Shown here: one piece after another, positions 7,879 to 10,474 of the stretch
How the letters are laid out: the number at the start of each line of letters is the position of its first letter
How positions within the stretch are numbered: position 1 is the stretch's first letter
NCBI GenBank assembly: GCA_003024985.2
Contig: PXIH01S0014091.1
Direction: 5' to 3' (one strand)
Source of the DNA: Euperipatoides rowelli
Lineage: Eukaryota > Onychophora > Udeonychophora > Euonychophora > Peripatopsidae
DNA: 10,474 bases
Notes under the pieces: model-generated
Told to the model about the DNA's origin: nothing
Databases searched by the model: none
What the model saw: the letters and a program-made list of their open reading frames with translations, nothing else
Translations under genes and position numbers: made by a program

Positions 7879-8058
7879 TAGATACCTTATTTAATATTCA
7901 ATCCCCGTTATATTAACCACTGGTACAGTTTTAGATTTATATTTTTGACTTCACACGAATAATGTGAACATTGGAACCATATTGAAAATCTGTATCATCC
8001 GACTTAAATGAGTGTAGATAACTTTTCTGGGGACCTTTGTGAACCATCAACAATAACA

Positions 8059-8446
8059 TTATGAAGCTTGCTCCCCCTTAACATGAAATTTTCAATAAAC
8101 AGTTTCTCAATAATCAATCACACTCAAGGAATAAAACATCCTGTAACACTTTTGGTTTTGAATCTACAGAACTTTCTTGTGATTGTAAATGACAAAACCT
8201 TTATTTAAATACAACGGTTCGACATATGGAAGTAATATCGGTATATACTATGCTATGACACATAAGATAATAATTTTACATTACCTCAGTTTTCTTCTAT
8301 TTCTTCTGGTAATACAAATGTACATAACATTCTTTTTCTTCTTTTCAAACTATCTAACCATAAAAACCCTAACAAAACAAACTGCTATCCCTAATATAAA
8401 TAATACAAGACTAATACAACTAACTTCTTCTTTTACTTAATCAGAA
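8059..8446. other. AT-rich stretch without recognisable gene
   Basis: A plus-strand open frame at 8189-8440 codes a Leu/Ile/Phe-rich sequence typical of translated AT-rich DNA, with no domain. The minus strand has no readable protein. The word GGTTCGACA at 8216-8224 looks like part of a tRNA B box but has no matching A box or stem. Confidence 0.35.
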
Positions 8447-8479
8447 CATGGCGTGTGTTGTAATGAGGGAAAAGCCCAA

Positions 8480-8532
8480 GGTCACGTGATGAAAAAACAG
8501 CTGTTACTTTCAAATGGCTGTTCTGTCACCTG
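8480..8532. promoter_or_regulatory. Cluster of three E-boxes
   Basis: Within 53 bases lie CACGTG (8483-8488, in GGTCACGTGA), CAGCTG (8498-8503, in the perfect palindrome AACAGCTGTT) and CACCTG (8527-8532). The stretch 8445-8560 is less AT-rich than its surroundings. Just upstream, AACATGGCG (8445-8453) has the form of a YY1 site or a start codon in good context, but its frame closes after 13 codons. The cluster could be a remnant of a promoter or enhancer; no gene is seen to go with it. Confidence 0.3.
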
Positions 8533-8701
8533 GCTTCATCCACATCTTACCTTTTCAGTTTTTCCAGTTTTTTCTCTTTTTTTTTTTATATTAAAAGTTT
8601 AAAATNAAAGAAAGAAATACTAAGTAAAATGGTTACAGCTTCTCTCTCTCTCCAACAGTTCTTTAATAACTAAGCTAACTGCTTCAGCCATTTGCTTGTT
8701 A
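8533..8701. other. Low-complexity stretch with an ambiguous base
   Basis: It holds a long T-run (about 8578-8587), an N at 8606 and a short TC microsatellite (8641-8652). It is the region just beyond the C-terminal end of the minus-strand transposase remnant. No inverted terminal repeat was recognised. Confidence 0.5.
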
Positions 8702-9990
8702 TTAGTTTTTCCAATCTAATTTGTGGGAGTTTGTTGGGTAGATATTGCTTAATATCTGTGATTTCTGGTCTTCGATTAAAAGCATATCAACTTCACTCTT
8801 TTCAAAAAAAGGTTTTATGAAGTCGGCGGCACAGTTATGTAATTTCCTTGCAATACCCAAGCATCTGTCTTCCTGTTCAAGGCACCCCCAACTGCCCAAC
8901 ACCATCCATAAGGCCTTTCTCACGCCCATCTTCAGAGAAATTCCATGAAATAAATTTTAAGGAAGGGAGAACTTTGGCCAAAAATATAAAACGAGATACA
9001 TGTTGTTTCTGTTACGATATTGAGAACTAGGGCTGTTTGAAAAAAAGTGAACTGATTTTGAGTGCCTACCTTCTCCAATATGGAGTGAATATGTCCCATA
9101 CATCATGTGACTGATGATCAAGATTGTCTGATACAGTAGCAAAGGATGATGCCTTCAATTTCTAATTTAATTTCTTCTGATAAAGGACACCTGTGTGAAT
9201 GGAAATTTGCTTTTTGTTGGCACCAAAATGTATGGACTGAATTTCTATGTTCAGCTTAGCTACATAATTCTCAGAAAAATCAATATGAAAAATAATTACA
9301 GTAGGCAACAAATTTTCTTTCTTTTTTCTGAGTTCCAGCATCTGATGTCTCATGTTTTTCAAATGCAATTTGAAACTTGGTAGCTGTTTTTTCATTTCGG
9401 CTACAATATCTAGGTTGCATTTAATTTTATGTTTGGCCAAGATTTTAATGGTTCTAATGCATCCTTTTATTGTTCTTTCCTCTGTACTAGTTGTGCATTG
9501 GAAGTATGTAGTCTCTTCTTTTCAATTCTGTAGATTAATTTCTATTTCCTTGTCTACTAGTTGTTCACCTTTTTTGTTCTTTGATCAGAGCATTCAGTTT
9601 CCCAACAAACTGAAAATTTTCATGTTTCGAAAAAGCACAAGTCTCTGTCACTGAACGTAGGTTTCATTACCCAGAAAGGTTTTGCTTTGCAGAATGTTGT
9701 AAATGATATTGAACATTGAACGTTTTCGCTGTACTTTACATATGCTTCCTTCAATGAGTGCAATAGCAACCGCTTCTGTTTCATTATGTCACCTCTCTTT
9801 ATGAAGTCCCGTCTTCCAGGGCCCAGTTTGCTGATATCATCCCTTTCAAAGAAGTCAGTTATCTCCTTCCGAACACATTCCTTCAAAACTCCAATTTTCT
9901 TTTTCCTATCATGCACTAATAAATTTTTGGATGACTGCAACTTCTTGTTTTGTTTGTATGAAACAAAACAGCAAACAAACAGTACTTTTT
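8702..9990 (-). pseudogene. Transposase of the 'DFSENY' type (cut-and-paste DNA transposon), broken
   Basis: Minus-strand segments in order: a basic N-terminal part (KKKIGVLKECVRKEITDFFE) with FFERDDISKLGPGRRDFI and ISFTTFCKAKPFWVMKPTF (9620-9940, frame open to about 9990); after a frameshift, CAFSKHENFQFVGKLNALIK; then IIFHIDFSENYVAKLNIEIQ, SIHFGANKKQISIHTGVLYQ; SSFATVSDNLDHQSHDVWDI; VHFFSNSPSSQYRNRNNMYL; SWNFSEDGREKGLMDGVGQ; and FFEKSEVDMLLIEDQK to the end at 8702. I recall this architecture from uncharacterised proteins repeated in many invertebrate genomes; I cannot name its superfamily with confidence. Asp of DFSENY (9279-9281), the residue before SPSSQ, and Glu of WNFSE (8931-8933) are the likely catalytic triad; the middle one is Asn here (9035-9037). 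Internal stops and at least four frameshifts make the copy dead. Confidence 0.65.
9946..9970. repeat. Perfect 10-base-stem hairpin, loop 5
   Basis: TGTTTTGTTT (9946-9955) and AAACAAAACA (9961-9970) are perfect inverted copies separated by GTATG. The dyad lies at the upstream edge of the readable DFSENY-type transposase frame, so it could also be part of its 5' region. It is low in complexity, which lowers its weight. Confidence 0.5.
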
Positions 9991-10307
9991 GAGTATCTTA
10001 CCACATAAAACTTTTCTGATGATCTGCTTTTCTTTTTGTGTTTTCTTATATTCGAGTTAGACTTTGAGTTTTTAGTGGCTCACCAAGAAGCAACTGTTTC
10101 GTCACAGAAGTGTTAATATTTTGATGGAAATATTAGCATAACAGGTATAGCTGGTATGGGCCTGTGACTCATAAGATAAATAAACATAATACTAGTGATT
10201 GAATTAGAATAACATTATTAAATATTTATTCTGAATATAGCAATGAGATTCAGTTAGTAAATTTTGGTTATTTACTTTAAGTAGGCCTACATGTGTTATG
10301 TAATGTT
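9991..10307. other. AT-rich stretch upstream of the transposase remnant
   Basis: A Lys-rich minus-strand frame around 10000-10090 followed by GGTAAG (minus, about 10000-10005) would allow an upstream exon of the transposase with a splice donor, but this is speculative. Otherwise nothing is recognised. The palindrome GTAGGCCTAC lies at 10281-10290. Confidence 0.3.
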
Positions 10308-10336
10308 CATCTTATTTTGAAATACAAAATAAGATG
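10308..10336. repeat. Perfect 12-base-stem hairpin, loop 5
   Basis: CATCTTATTTTG (10308-10319) and CAAAATAAGATG (10325-10336) are perfect inverted copies separated by AAATA. The bases just outside do not pair, so the dyad has sharp ends. No poly(T) tail follows on either strand in a way that would suggest a transcription terminator. It may be the collapsed remains of a small inverted-repeat element. Confidence 0.65.
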
Positions 10337-10442
10337 TATAGCTTAATTTACATTAATTAACAATATAGGACAATTGCAACTATATCACCAAAGTTCACAA
10401 ATAGCTCCACTAATTATATCACAACTATATTATCCTTGGAAA

Positions 10443-10465
10443 TTTTATTTATTTATTTATTTATT
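10443..10465. repeat. ATTT tetranucleotide microsatellite
   Basis: About five units of ATTT in a row close to the window end. Short A/T-rich simple repeats often mark the 3' end of LINE copies, and one may lie beyond the window, but nothing here shows that. Confidence 0.8.
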
Positions 10466-10474
10466 AAGTTCAGC

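Larger units (their letters stand above)
7115..8058. other. Possible solo-LTR-like block, weakly supported
   Basis: The block begins TGTTATAGTA and ends CAACAATAACA, so it has the TG...CA ends and a 6-base inverted pair (TGTTAT/ATAACA) expected of an LTR. Inside, on the plus strand, a TATA box TATAAAAAG (7495-7503) is followed about 200 bases later by AATAAA (7707-7712). A competing TATAAAAG lies on the minus strand (7760-7767), and a G-run that could be a polypurine tract lies on that strand just outside the end (8063-8078). The 7175-7480 part is purine-rich and richer in G than the rest of the window. Against it: the flanks show no 4-6 base target duplication, no second copy is in the window and no gag/pol coding is seen. 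The 62-codon plus-strand frame at 7303-7491 has no recognisable domain and is not called a gene. Confidence 0.2.

Noticed and set aside
7115-8058. Confident call of a solo LTR
   Set aside because: The flanks ATAAC and TTATG are not a target duplication and TATA/AATAAA words occur on both strands, so only a low-confidence entry was kept.
8216-8224. GGTTCGACA resembling a tRNA B box
   Set aside because: No matching A box, no cloverleaf stems and the last two bases of the box do not fit.
8189-8440. Plus-strand open frame of 83 codons, Leu/Ile/Phe rich, possibly membrane
   Set aside because: Composition is what AT-rich DNA gives by chance; no signal peptide pattern, family motif or gene context.
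8447-8488. Start of a host gene at AACATGGCG
   Set aside because: The frame closes after 13 codons and no convincing splice donor follows within it.
9195-9654. Plus-strand open frames opposite the DFSENY-type transposase
   Set aside because: They are antisense shadows; the conserved motifs are all on the minus strand.

Overview
The window looks like intergenic DNA from an AT-rich animal genome, most likely an arthropod. There is no bacterial gene organisation, no long intact ORF, and almost every recognisable piece is a decayed eukaryotic transposable element. One ambiguous base (N at 8606) points to a draft scaffold. The species cannot be fixed from the sequence. No intact host gene, tRNA, rRNA or CRISPR array was found.

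Layout. (1) 1-1826, minus strand: a non-LTR (LINE) retrotransposon remnant in its natural order: a gag-like ORF1 with a CCHC zinc knuckle, then ORF2 with the start of its endonuclease domain joined directly to the C-terminal tail of the reverse transcriptase. The reverse transcriptase core is missing. (2) 2418-2490: a GC-richer patch that resembles the terminal region of a hAT transposon. (3) 2949-3365, minus: the C-terminal tail of a second, different non-LTR element. (4) 3417-4022, minus: a Lys/Ile/Asn-rich coding remnant in several frames that I cannot assign to a family; it is the best candidate for something not yet described. (5) 4451-4622: two sets of palindromes. (6) 4657-6592, minus: a pogo/jerky-type DDE transposase pseudogene covering most of the protein from the Psq helix-turn-helix to the C-terminus; all three catalytic aspartate codons survive although the frame is broken many times. 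(7) 7115-8058: a block with some LTR-like landmarks (TATA box, AATAAA, TG...CA ends), weakly supported. (8) 7869-8532: E-box and CACGTG motifs. (9) 8702-9990, minus: a decayed transposase of a cut-and-paste family marked by the motifs IDFSENY, SPSSQYRNR and WNFSEDG, superfamily not assigned; the second presumed catalytic residue is Asn. (10) 9991-10474: AT-rich DNA with a perfect 12-bp-stem hairpin and an ATTT microsatellite.

None of these pieces works with another as a pathway. The window is a graveyard of at least four element types, and all five coding remnants lie on the minus strand. Frames were joined by eye, so frameshift positions are accurate only to about 10-20 bases.
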